Below, piece by piece: positions 55,392 to 64,000 of a DNA stretch of 64,000 nt. The DNA is taken from contig CAVVHP010000005.1 of the NCBI GenBank assembly GCA_963748105.1, positions 124,001 to 188,000 on the forward strand, given 5' to 3'. Within the stretch, counting starts at the first letter, position 1, and the number at the start of each line of letters is the position of its first letter. Source of the stretch: JAKAGZ01 sp963748105 (GTDB lineage Bacteria > Bacteroidota > Ignavibacteria > Ignavibacteriales > Ignavibacteriaceae). The notes under the pieces are model-generated. The model did not search any database, was not told the DNA's origin, and saw only the letters and a program-made list of their open reading frames with translations. Both the position numbers and the translations under genes were made by a program.

Positions 55392-55688
55392 ATGAGCAAA
55401 ATTAACTTAAAGCCATTGGCTGACAGAGTTATTGTAAAGCCAAAAGAGGCAGACGAAGTAACAAAAGGAGGAATCATTCTTCCTGATACAGCAAAGGAAA
55501 AACCTGTTGAAGGTACAATCGTTGCTGCAGGTCCGGGAAAAACCACTGATGACGGTAAATTAGTAAAGATGGAAGTTAAAGTGGGAGACGTTGTGCTCTA
55601 CGGAAAATACAGTGGATCTGAAATCTCTATCGAAGGCGAAGAATATCTGATCATGCGTGAGAGCGATATTTTTGCAATCGTTGGGTAA
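55392..55688 (+). CDS. groES: Co-chaperonin GroES
   Basis: 98-residue GroES ring subunit: LKPLADRVIVKPKEADEVTKG start, the mobile loop GGIILPDTAKEKP, VAAGPGKTTDDG and the end SDIFAIVG. AGGAG ribosome-binding site. First gene after promoter and CIRCE; groEL follows 54 nt later. Confidence 0.98.
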   Translation: MSKINLKPLADRVIVKPKEADEVTKGGIILPDTAKEKPVEGTIVAAGPGKTTDDGKLVKMEVKVGDVVLYGKYSGSEISIEGEEYLIMRESDIFAIVG

Positions 55689-55742
55689 TAATAAATTGAT
55701 TTACAAAGTCTAATTAGAAAATAAAAATCGGAGATATATATT

Positions 55743-57389
55743 ATGTCAAAATTAATTGAATTTGATAGCGAAGCCCGTGCTAAGCTGAAAAAAGGCGTGG
55801 ACAAATTAGCAAACGCCGTTAAGGTTACTTTAGGTCCCAAAGGACGTAACGTAATTCTTGAAAAGAAATTTGGTGCACCAACAGTTACTAAAGACGGTGT
55901 TTCAGTTGCTAAAGAAATTGATCTTGAAGATGCAGTTGAAAACATGGGTGCACAGATGGTTCGCGAAGTTGCCTCAAAGACAAGTGACGTTGCTGGAGAC
56001 GGAACTACTACAGCAACTGTACTGGCACAGGCAATTTACAGGGAAGGATTAAAAAACGTAACTGCCGGTGCTAACCCAATGGATCTTAAAAGAGGTATCG
56101 ACATTGCAGTTGAGAAAGTTATCGCTTACCTGAAAACTATCAGCCGCGAAGTTGAGGGAAGAAATGAAATTGCACAGGTTGGTGCTATTTCTGCTAACAA
56201 TGATAAAGCAATTGGTGATTTAATTGCTGATGCAATGGATAAAGTCGGTAAAGATGGTGTAATTACTGTTGAAGAAGCAAAAGGTACAGAGACAGGATTG
56301 GATGTTGTTGAAGGTATGCAGTTCGACCGTGGTTACCTTTCCCCTTATTTCGTAACTAACACAGAATCAATGGAAGCCGAATTAGAAAATCCTTTAATCT
56401 TGATTCACGATAAAAAAATCTCTGCTATGAAAGATCTTCTTCCTATTCTTGAAAAAGTTGCACAACAGGGTAAATCACTGTTAATCATTGCTGAAGACCT
56501 CGAAGGCGAAGCATTAGCAACCTTGGTTGTTAATAAAATTCGTGGAACTCTGAAAATTGCAGCTGTTAAAGCTCCTGGCTTTGGAGACAGAAGAAAAGCA
56601 ATGCTTGAAGATATAGCTGTATTAACCGGCGGTACTGTAATTTCAGAAGAGAGAGGATTCAAATTAGAAAATGCTGATGTTTCTTATCTCGGAACTGCTA
56701 AAAAAGTTAACATCGACAAAGACAATACTACTATAGTTGAAGGCGCAGGAAAATCAGAAGATATCAAGAAAAGAATAAACGAAATCAAAGCTCAGATTGA
56801 AAAAACAACTTCTGATTACGATAAAGAAAAATTACAGGAAAGACTTGCTAAACTTTCAGGCGGAGTTGCGGTACTGAAAATCGGTGCTTCAACAGAAGTT
56901 GAAATGAAAGAAAAGAAAGCAAGGGTCGAAGATGCTCTTCACGCTACACGTGCTGCCGTTGAAGAAGGAATAGTTGCGGGCGGTGGTGTTGCATTCGTAC
57001 GAGCAATCACTCAGCTTGAAAAATTAAAAGGTGCAAATCTTGATCAGACTACCGGTATCAAGATAATAGCCAAAGCTCTCGAAGAGCCATTAAGACAAAT
57101 TGTTAATAACGCTGGTATCGAGGGTTCAGTTGTGCTCCAGAAAGTAAAAGAAGGAAAAGATGACTTTGGTTTCAATGCTTTCAGTGAAACCTACGAAAAC
57201 CTTATAAAAGCAGGAGTTATTGATCCTACTAAAGTTACTAGAACAGCACTTGAAAATGCCGCTTCAGTTTCTGCTCTCTTAATTACAACCGAAGCTGTTG
57301 TATTTGAGAAGAAAGAAAAAGAAAGCAGTATGCCCCAGATGCCAGGAGGCGGAATGGGCGACATGGGCGGAATGGGCGGAATGTATTAA
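55743..57389 (+). CDS. groEL: Chaperonin GroEL
   Basis: 60-kDa chaperonin, folding proteins with GroES in the cytoplasm. 548 residues: LGPKGRNVILEKKFGAP, the ATP-binding GDGTTTATVLAQAI, hinge and apical segments (EDLEGEALATLVVNKIRG), AAVEEGIVAGGGVAFVRA and the glycine/methionine tail MGGMGGMY. GGAG ribosome-binding site. Regulated with groES by the CIRCE operator. Confidence 0.99.
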   Translation: MSKLIEFDSEARAKLKKGVDKLANAVKVTLGPKGRNVILEKKFGAPTVTKDGVSVAKEIDLEDAVENMGAQMVREVASKTSDVAGDGTTTATVLAQAIYREGLKNVTAGANPMDLKRGIDIAVEKVIAYLKTISREVEGRNEIAQVGAISANNDKAIGDLIADAMDKVGKDGVITVEEAKGTETGLDVVEGMQFDRGYLSPYFVTNTESMEAELENPLILIHDKKISAMKDLLPILEKVAQQGKSLLIIAEDLEGEALATLVVNKIRGTLKIAAVKAPGFGDRRKAMLEDIAVLTGGTVISEERGFKLENADVSYLGTAKKVNIDKDNTTIVEGAGKSEDIKKRINEIKAQIEKTTSDYDKEKLQERLAKLSGGVAVLKIGASTEVEMKEKKARVEDALHATRAAVEEGIVAGGGVAFVRAITQLEKLKGANLDQTTGIKIIAKALEEPLRQIVNNAGIEGSVVLQKVKEGKDDFGFNAFSETYENLIKAGVIDPTKVTRTALENAASVSALLITTEAVVFEKKEKESSMPQMPGGGMGDMGGMGGMY

Positions 57390-57413
57390 TCTCCCCTTCC
57401 CAAGCGGAAAATT

Positions 57414-57447
57414 AAAAGGCGCCCGAATTATTCGGGTGCCTTTTTTT
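57414..57447 (+). terminator. Terminator of groES-groEL
   Basis: GGC-G-CCCGAA (57418-57427), TTA loop, TTCGGG-T-GCC (57431-57440), followed by seven T. Stem of ten pairs with one G-T pair. Confidence 0.92.
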
Positions 57448-57673
57448 ATTTTAAATACTCTGGGCAGCAATAATAGAATAAATTTTTGACAGCTTTTTGT
57501 AAAAAACTTTTGCGTTGGAGAATACCTTAGTGAGGATATTATTTTGACAGAATAATTTTTTACCTCATATAAAGTTCTTATTTATTTTCGGACAAATTTC
57601 TGTTGTCTTATTTATATATAAAAACTATCTTAAATATAATTATTGATAAGTCTCTCTTAATGCGAATTTAAAT

Positions 57674-58456
57674 ATGTCTAAAAGAATATTTACACTATTA
57701 TTATTCTGTTTAGTTTCATCAGCCGTAATTAAGGCACAGGTTGGAATAACAAAAGAAGACGTCCGGAATTATTTAACAAAAAAAGACAGTTCTTGTTTTG
57801 ATATTGGCTATAAATGGGCAGTACAAATCAAGAAGATAGAGTTTTATGATGTTAATAGTGACGGCAAAGATGAAGTAATAGTGATAGCATCTTCCTGTTA
57901 TTCAGGCACAGGTGGACCTGATATACACGGTGTGTATGCTAAAGATTCTACCGGGAAAATACTTGAATTGACAGTAAACGATAATATTAAGACTTTTGAG
58001 GGTAAACCCGTTTATGACAACCTTGTTGGCAATAGGAACTACATATTGCTATATGAAAATAATTTATTGATCGAGAAATTTCACGATGGTTCAGGGAGAA
58101 AAAACCCGTTGACACTCTACTTCAAATGGAATGGTAAAGAATTTAATCTTGCAAAAGTTGAAAAAGCTGAAATTTTCAAAACCAGCTTTAGCTGTGCAAA
58201 TGCCAAAACTGATATAGAGAAGACAATCTGCGGAAATTCTGAATTAGCTGCAATGGATCTTAAACTGGATTCTTTGTATACAGAAATTATGTCAAAACTC
58301 CCTAAAAATAAAAGAGAAGAGCTAAGGGATGAACACAAAGAATGGATAAATAAGAGAGACAATAATTGCAATTATAAAGGTGTTGCCGACTGCCTGCTTG
58401 AGATGTTTACGAAACGCATTAAATATTTAACAAAATTAAATAAGGGGAAAAATTAA
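57674..58456 (+). CDS. Exported protein with FG-GAP-like and LprI-like parts
   Basis: 260 residues. A signal peptide (KRIFTLLLFCLVSSAVIKAQ) is followed by a region with YDVNSDGKDEVIV, an FG-GAP/VCBS-like calcium-binding strand, and a C-terminal LprI-like (DUF1311) domain: SCANAKTDIEKTICGNSELA, LDSLYTEIMSKLPK and a further Cys pair. LprI-like domains occur in lysozyme inhibitors, so a role in protecting the envelope is possible. The combination in one chain is less common. Single gene; substrate unknown. Confidence 0.8.
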   Translation: MSKRIFTLLLFCLVSSAVIKAQVGITKEDVRNYLTKKDSSCFDIGYKWAVQIKKIEFYDVNSDGKDEVIVIASSCYSGTGGPDIHGVYAKDSTGKILELTVNDNIKTFEGKPVYDNLVGNRNYILLYENNLLIEKFHDGSGRKNPLTLYFKWNGKEFNLAKVEKAEIFKTSFSCANAKTDIEKTICGNSELAAMDLKLDSLYTEIMSKLPKNKREELRDEHKEWINKRDNNCNYKGVADCLLEMFTKRIKYLTKLNKGKN

Positions 58457-58584
58457 AGTTGCAATTTGTCATCATATCCCGCCTTTTTAACTACTTCTAT
58501 ATTCTTCATTTCTAAAAATAATTGTATATTAAAAACCAGCTTAACCAAAAAAATTACTACTCACTTTAATTTAAGGTAGATAAA

Positions 58585-61500
58585 ATGACGCAAGACATTT
58601 TCTCATCAAAATTATCTTTTTTAAAACTGTTTTCATTAATCATAATATTATTTATCGGTTCAGATCTAACGTTTTCCCAATCCATGCCCGCAGGATTCTT
58701 ATGCGGGAATGAAATGGCGTTTGATTGGACCCTACCGTGCCGGCTGGGCAACTGTTGCTGAAGGAATTCCCGATCAACCAAATGTATTTTATTTTGGAGG
58801 AGCGGGCGGCGGTGTCTGGAAAACTACCGATGCAGGAAGAACGTGGGAAGGATTAATGCAGAACGAATCTGCAGCAGCGGTAGGCGGACTCGCAATTGCG
58901 CCTTCGAACCCGAAAACTATTTATGTCGGTACTGGCCAGGTCGCTCTTCGTTACGATATTTTAGACGGTGACGGAGTTTTTAAAACTACGGACGGAGGAG
59001 AAACCTGGAAAAATATCGGGCTGAAAAACACAAAATATATTGGAAGAATTTTAGTTGATCCTAAGAATGAAAATAAGGTGATTGTTGCAGCACTCGGCCG
59101 TGTGTTTGGGGACAGCAAAGATAAAGGAATCTATGTAACTACTGATGGCGGTAATAGCTGGCAGCATACGCTTTTTGTAAATGATACGACCGGCGCGGTT
59201 GATCTCGCTTTTGATATGACAACTCCAAATACTATTTATGCCGCACTATGGCAGATAAGATCATACCCATGGATGGATTATTATCTTCCTCAAACCGGCA
59301 ACGGTTCTGGAATTTATAAGAGTGAAGACGGCGGTTTTCACTGGACAAAATTAACCGGCGGTGGCTTGCCGGATGTTCCAATGGGAAGAATTGGACTGGC
59401 TGTCGGACGAAACACAAATGCGCAGACAGTTTATGCTTCGATTCAGGCAGGCGATAAAAGCGGTTTTTACAGATCTGAAGACGGGGGAAAAACATGGAAA
59501 TTGGTAAACAATAACAGGGAACTTGTCAGTTCATACTTTGCGCGCGTTAATGTTGACCCGACAAACTCTTCAACAGTTTATGTAATGGGACGCTCAGTAC
59601 AAAAATCGACTGACGGCGGAAATAATTTTACAATATTAAAAGGCTCTCCAGGCGGAGACGATTATCATTTTATGTGGATCAACCCTAAATATCCGGATCA
59701 TATGATAACGGGAGCAGACCAGGGAGCAGCTGTTTCCGTAAATAACGGCGGAACCTGGTCGAGCTGGTATAATCAACCAACGGGACAGTTTTATCACCTG
59801 GGAGCAGACGACAGATTCCCTTATCATATTTACAGCGCCCAGCAGGACAATGGAACGGTTGAAATTTTAAGTCAAGGGCCTTATGGCGTAATTGAATTAA
59901 GAGACTGGCATCCGGTCGGAGCAGATGAAAGAGATTACGATATTCCTAAACCGGGTAACCCGGATATGGTTTTTGGCAGCGGACTCGGCGGATCACTTCA
60001 CCGGTTCGATGAAGTAACTCGTCAGTCAATTGACGTATCTCCGTGGCCTAATTCAAGTTATGCTGCTAAACCTAATACAGTTAAGTACCGTTATTCATGG
60101 ATTACTCCTATTGAATTTTCTCCGATTGGAAAACACGCACTATACTTTGGCGCGCAATTCTTATTCAAAACAACGGATGACGGAGACCACTGGGATATTA
60201 TTAGTCCCGACCTGAGCCGCAAAAAGAAAGATGCAGACAAAGATTACAAAGGGCTGGATTTCCAGGGAGCAGCAGATGCCGGTTACGGGGTGATCTGGAA
60301 TATTGCTCCCTCTCCGGTAAAAGAAAATGTAATCTGGATCGGAACGGATGATGGACTTATTCAATTGACAACCGACAGAGGTAAAAACTGGAAAAACGTC
60401 ACTCCCCCATCAATCCCATTGTGGTCAAAAATTGATAAAATTTCCCCTTCACCATTTGATGTTCATTCTGCATACGCTGCAGTTAATTTGCACAGGCTGG
60501 ACAGGTTTGAACCACTACTCCTTAAAACTAATGATGACGGAAAAGCCTGGAAAGTTATAAACAATGGAATTCCGGAAAATGAATACACGACAGTTATAAG
60601 AACTGACACAGATAAAAAAGGATTGCTCTTTGCCGGTACTGATAAAAGCATTTACGTATCATTTAATGACGGTGAAAACTGGCAGCCCTTAAAACTAAAT
60701 TTCCCGACAACATTAATTACTGATCTCCTTGTTCATCACGATGATTTAATAGTTTCATCTCAGGGACGCGGACTATGGATACTTGATGATCTTTCACCGC
60801 TCAGACAAATTTCTAAAGAAATGACGGAGAAAAATGTTTTTCTTTTCAACCCATTAGCAGCCTGGAGAATGCGCGGAAATACAAATCACGATACTCCGTG
60901 GCCCCCTTCAACTCCGCTCGGAAAGAATCCCCCTGATGGAGCAATCATTGATTACTGGCTGAAGGACAATGTTCAAGGACCTGTAACACTTTCGGTCTAT
61001 GATATGAAAGGAAATTTGATTCGCAGTTATTCAAGTGATGATAAACTAGAAGTACTTCCCGCAAACCGCTATTTCGATAAAAGGTGGCTTGGAACGGATC
61101 CTAAAATTTCGAATGAAGCAGGAATGCACCGGTTTGTCTGGAATTTAAGATACCCGAGGCCGAAAGCATTGCATTACGGATATTCGATTGCTGCGGTATG
61201 GACAGTCGGCACTCCGGTTGAACCGATGGGCCCGCTCGTAATGCCGGGAAAATATAAACTGGTTTTAACTGTTGATGGAAAAGTTTATTCAAGAGAATTA
61301 AGTGTAAAACTTGACCCGAGAGTTAATGTAAGTGAGACAGCATTAAAAAATCAGTTGGAACTGGCTCAAAAAGTAAATGTATTACTGGACAAAACCGTTA
61401 CATTTTTTAATGAAGTCGATAAACAACTTAAGGATGAACAGACCAAGCTTTCACCGGGCATGAAAGAAAAGCTTACAAAGCTAAAATCAAATACGGCTAA

Positions 61501-61636
61501 TTTATGCGGAACACTTTCGGGGTTTGCTTCTTCAGTTCAGGCCGCAGATGCTTCACCAACCCAGGGCCAGATGGCACTTTTTAAGAATTTATCAGAGGGG
61601 TATGAAAATTTGATAAAAACGCAGGAGAAAATGTAA
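58585..61636 (+). CDS. VPS10/BNR-repeat exported protein (frameshift)
   Basis: Large exported beta-propeller protein, about 1016 residues. The first ATG is at 58585 (signal peptide with FSLIIILFIG), with a ribosome-binding site AAGGTAG. Reading GCAGGATTC as GCAGATTC near 58693-58694 joins MPADSYAG to the main frame, which runs to 61636. It contains many BNR/sortilin-type repeats (GGVWKTTDAGRTWEG, TTDGGNSWQ, SEDGGKTWKLV). The C-terminus has an Ig-like domain (GPVTLSVYDMKGNLIRSY) and a coiled region (about 890-960). Similar proteins are annotated as VPS10-domain or glycosyl hydrolase-like; substrate unknown. Confidence 0.88.
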
Positions 61637-61987
61637 AAAGCTTAGTTTTGGCAAAAAATTCAACTATTCTTATTTTATTTGAGGCGGGTTCAAAATCCCG
61701 CCTTTTTATGTTGAAATTAATCAACAGATTTTTCAATTAATTATTTTCCATTTTAATAATATAGTTATATATTACTTACAGCTTTCGCACAACGAAAGAA
61801 CAGTAGCCTAATATCTTGATGGTTTAGCATAGATGTTAAAACTGTATTTATCCGGTTAAAAATAAAATAGAACTATTCGTTATTACAATTAATATATAAC
61901 TGATTATTTCTTTATTAATAAAGCTAATATATCAATGTGCTCTAATTATTAATCAGAAAATTTTATTGACAAATTTTAAGGGGCCAA
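61637..61987. other. Intergenic region before the SpoIIE phosphatase
   Basis: 351 bp, strongly AT-rich. It contains the terminator at 61683-61708 and a small perfect hairpin CTTTCG-CACAA-CGAAAG at 61782-61798. No open frame or RNA gene is supported; the phosphatase promoter is not identified. Confidence 0.45.
61683..61708 (+). terminator. Terminator after VPS10-like gene
   Basis: GGCGGG (61683-61688), eight-base loop, CCCGCC (61697-61702), then T5. Confidence 0.85.
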
Positions 61988-63289
61988 ATGGATACTGACC
62001 AGCAAACATCTCAAATTATTCGTCTTCAGGATGAAAACCAGAAGCTCCGGATTGCCGTTGAAGAACTTTCTGTTTTAAACGAGATTGCCACAGCAATTAC
62101 TTCAACTCAAACAATCGAAAAAATAGTTGACTTGATAGTTCGTAAATGCGTGAAGCATATAAAAGTTGAACAGGGCGTTGTAATGCTGCTCGATGAAAAG
62201 GACACACAAAATCCCTTCCACACGATGATAAGAAAACAGGACAGTACAACAAACCTCCTCCCTTTCAGGCTTGATACTCAACTAACAGGCTGGATGCTGA
62301 TGAATAAAGCTCCATTATTAATAAATGATTTCCAATCCGATAAAAGATTTAGCACAGTAAAAGACGTTGACTTCCCTATCAAATCATTACTAAGTGTTCC
62401 GATGCTATTAAAAGGAAAAATGATCGGACTTGTTACCGTTTTTAATAAAAAAAGTGATTCCGGATTTACCATTAATGACCAGAGATTGCTTGGTATAATT
62501 GCAGCCCAGTCTTCACACGTAGTTGAAAATGCAAGATTATATCAGAATGAGCAGGCACTTATTAAACTGCAGGAAGAAATGAGGCTTGCTTATGACATTC
62601 AGGTTGATCTTCTTCCAAAAGAACAACCAAAAGTTGAAGGCTACCAGATAGCCGGTAGAAGTATACCTGCAAAGGATGTCGGTGGTGATTATTTTGATTT
62701 TATTCAAATGGAAGAAAATAAGTTGTCATTTTGCCTGGCAGACATAACAGGTAAAGGTATGCCGGCCGCATTACTAATGGCAAATCTGCAGGCAACATTA
62801 CGTGGACAGATTCTGGATGGTAAGTCATGTAAGGATTGTGTAGCTTTTTCAAATGATTTACTCTATTACAATACTGCACCCAATAAATTTGCTACACTTT
62901 TTTCAGGAATACTGGATAAAAAAAATCATGAAATTACATATTGCAATGCCGGACACAATAATCCAGTCCTTATATCCGACAATAACGAAATAATAAGACC
63001 TGATATTGGTGGACTAATTGTCGGAATTGCCCCGTCTGTACCTTATGAAGAGGCGACAATAAAATTAAAACCCAATGATGTTCTGGTTATCTTTTCAGAT
63101 GGTATTACAGAAGCAATGAACAAAGAAGAAGAAGAATTTGATGAACCACGATTACTAGAATTGCTTAAAGCAAATAAAGACAAATCATCAGAAGAATTAA
63201 TAGAACTAATTATCAGCGAAGTAAATAATTTCACAAAAGGACAGCCTCAAAGCGATGATATGACAATTGTAATTATTAAAAGAGTGTAG
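61988..63289 (+). CDS. GAF-domain SpoIIE/RsbU-type serine phosphatase
   Basis: 433-residue soluble PP2C-type phosphatase. A short N-terminal coiled segment (residues 1-30) precedes a GAF domain (about 35-180), a linker with EEMRLAYDIQVDLLPKE, and the SpoIIE domain (about 220-433) with SIPAKDVGGDYFDF, LADITGKGMPAALLMA, CNAGHNNPVLI, FSDGITEAMN and SDDMTIVIIKRV. Such enzymes dephosphorylate an anti-sigma antagonist in partner switching. A possible kinase partner, the RsbW-like gene, lies at 12275, far away in this window. Confidence 0.93.
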   Translation: MDTDQQTSQIIRLQDENQKLRIAVEELSVLNEIATAITSTQTIEKIVDLIVRKCVKHIKVEQGVVMLLDEKDTQNPFHTMIRKQDSTTNLLPFRLDTQLTGWMLMNKAPLLINDFQSDKRFSTVKDVDFPIKSLLSVPMLLKGKMIGLVTVFNKKSDSGFTINDQRLLGIIAAQSSHVVENARLYQNEQALIKLQEEMRLAYDIQVDLLPKEQPKVEGYQIAGRSIPAKDVGGDYFDFIQMEENKLSFCLADITGKGMPAALLMANLQATLRGQILDGKSCKDCVAFSNDLLYYNTAPNKFATLFSGILDKKNHEITYCNAGHNNPVLISDNNEIIRPDIGGLIVGIAPSVPYEEATIKLKPNDVLVIFSDGITEAMNKEEEEFDEPRLLELLKANKDKSSEELIELIISEVNNFTKGQPQSDDMTIVIIKRV

Positions 63290-63343
63290 TAGCCGGATTT
63301 TTATTTAGCACATTTCCCCGTTAAAAATAGGAGGAAAGAAATC

Positions 63344-64000
63344 ATGTTTATGAGAATACTTCAGTTAAATTTGAATCCCGATTTTATTCAGGAATTCAAA
63401 AACTTCTACGAGGAAACTGTTGAACCCCGGCTGCAAAACGTTGATGGCTGTATATTCGCGAGCCTCATAAAGAGTAAACCAGATCAGGACGAGTTTATTT
63501 CTCTGACCTTCTGGAAGACACAGCAGCAGGCTGAAAATTATGAACACAGCCATGTTTTCAAAAATCTCACCGAACTGGCCCAGCCTTATTTATACCAATC
63601 AGGAGACGAATGGAAGATTCAGCTCTCAGAAAACATGGAAATACAATATTCTCAAGATGAGGAAGAACCTACGATTAAGAAATATAATGTTGAAGTTCAA
63701 AATGGTAAAGATGACAATCTTGTAAAAGATAGCGACAAAATGTTTCTGCGGATAGTTTCTCTTAAAATACAGGAACACCACCTGGATGAATTTAAAAAAC
63801 TTTATGCAGATGTCGTAATTCCGGCTTTTAAAAAAGCCAAAGGATGCAGGAATGCTTTTCTTACACAAAGTGTAAATGATCAAAATGATTTTATTTCAAT
63901 TTCAATCTGGGAAAATAAAGATCTTGCAGTTGATTCATGAATCCGGCGATGAATACAAGGAAATGCTTGATAAGGTAAAGCATACTTTCTCACATTTTTA
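63344..64000 (+). CDS. Two-domain antibiotic-biosynthesis-monooxygenase-like protein (partial, frameshift)
   Basis: Two ABM-type ferredoxin-like domains in tandem (about residues 1-95 and 125-200), joined by an acidic linker (SQDEEEPTIKKY). The two domains are similar: LQLNLNPDFIQEFKNFY and VSLKIQEHHLDEFKKLY; DEFISLTFWKT and NDFISISIWEN. The frame ends at 63940, but removing one T of GATTCATG (63934-63935) gives DHESGDEYKEMLDKVKHTF and an open frame to the right edge, so the gene is incomplete here. It starts 54 nt after the phosphatase gene and is probably co-transcribed. ABM domains occur in quinol oxygenases and stress proteins. Confidence 0.75.

Noticed and set aside
61782..61798. Small hairpin CTTTCG/CGAAAG as a terminator or RNA gene
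   Set aside because: No T-tract, only six pairs and no adjacent conserved sequence.
1..64000. tRNA, rRNA, CRISPR arrays, prophage and insertion sequences
   Set aside because: I looked for T-loop patterns, regular direct repeats and transposase or integrase motifs and saw none.

Overview
The window is a low-GC bacterial chromosome segment, most likely from Ignavibacteria or a close relative in the Bacteroidota/Chlorobiota group. The best lineage clue is the C-terminal sorting tail on the Kelch protein at 15885-17303 (YQNYPNPFNPET, then a short Ig-like tail), a type IX secretion signature very common in that lineage. Many signal-peptide proteins ending in beta-barrel-like sequence, the Bacteroidota-style PEP carboxylase and the promoter shape (TTG, about 20 nt, TAnnTTT) agree. 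I see no CRISPR array, insertion sequence, prophage, tRNA or rRNA. Most of the window is housekeeping and general metabolism.

Layout: 1-1602 UvrD/PcrA helicase (runs off the left edge); 2037-2531 ferritin; 2583-7093 nuoABCDEF of complex I (minus strand); 7193-12685 an orphan membrane protein, then a plus-strand set of beta-CASP nuclease, FnIII lipoprotein, outer-membrane barrel and RsbW-like kinase; 12680-14751 two divergent malate dehydrogenases; 14825-15408 rplU-rpmA; 15885-17303 secreted Kelch protein; 17353-23985 minus-strand block with a PhoR/PhoB-like two-component pair, Gfo/Idh oxidoreductase, dxs, xseB-xseA and a GNAT; 24006-27429 barrel protein and transsulfuration enzymes; 27604-34547 small membrane proteins, GNATs, radical SAM, MarC, SDR, cupin and ATP-grasp genes; 34747-37305 PEP carboxylase; 37316-38778 fmt-def; 38898-43308 M29 aminopeptidase, MFS and OPT transporters; 43416-46574 TIGR02757 protein, acyltransferase and a broken P450; 46731-53121 CBM9/GHL10 pair, MBL hydrolase, barrels, amino-acid permease and thioredoxin-like protein; 53128-55217 pdxJ, CPBP protease and a YrdB-like membrane protein; 55299-57447 promoter, CIRCE, groES-groEL and terminator; 57674-64000 LprI-like protein, VPS10/BNR-repeat protein, GAF-SpoIIE phosphatase and a double ABM-domain protein cut by the right edge.

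The most conspicuous property is a high density of one-base indels. At least 13 otherwise intact genes are broken, including nuoF, both mdh genes, xseB, cystathionine beta-synthase, an OPT transporter, a P450 (four breaks) and the VPS10-like protein. In nearly all cases one added or removed base restores a full-length family member. This looks more like residual error in a long-read or metagenome assembly than gene decay, so these genes are annotated over their corrected full extent. I found no convincing undescribed defence or mobile system. The best leads are the surface-protein set at 7909-12685, the orphan at 7193-7741, the HEVVGH membrane protein, the CBM9-GHL10 pair and several inverted repeats near promoters.
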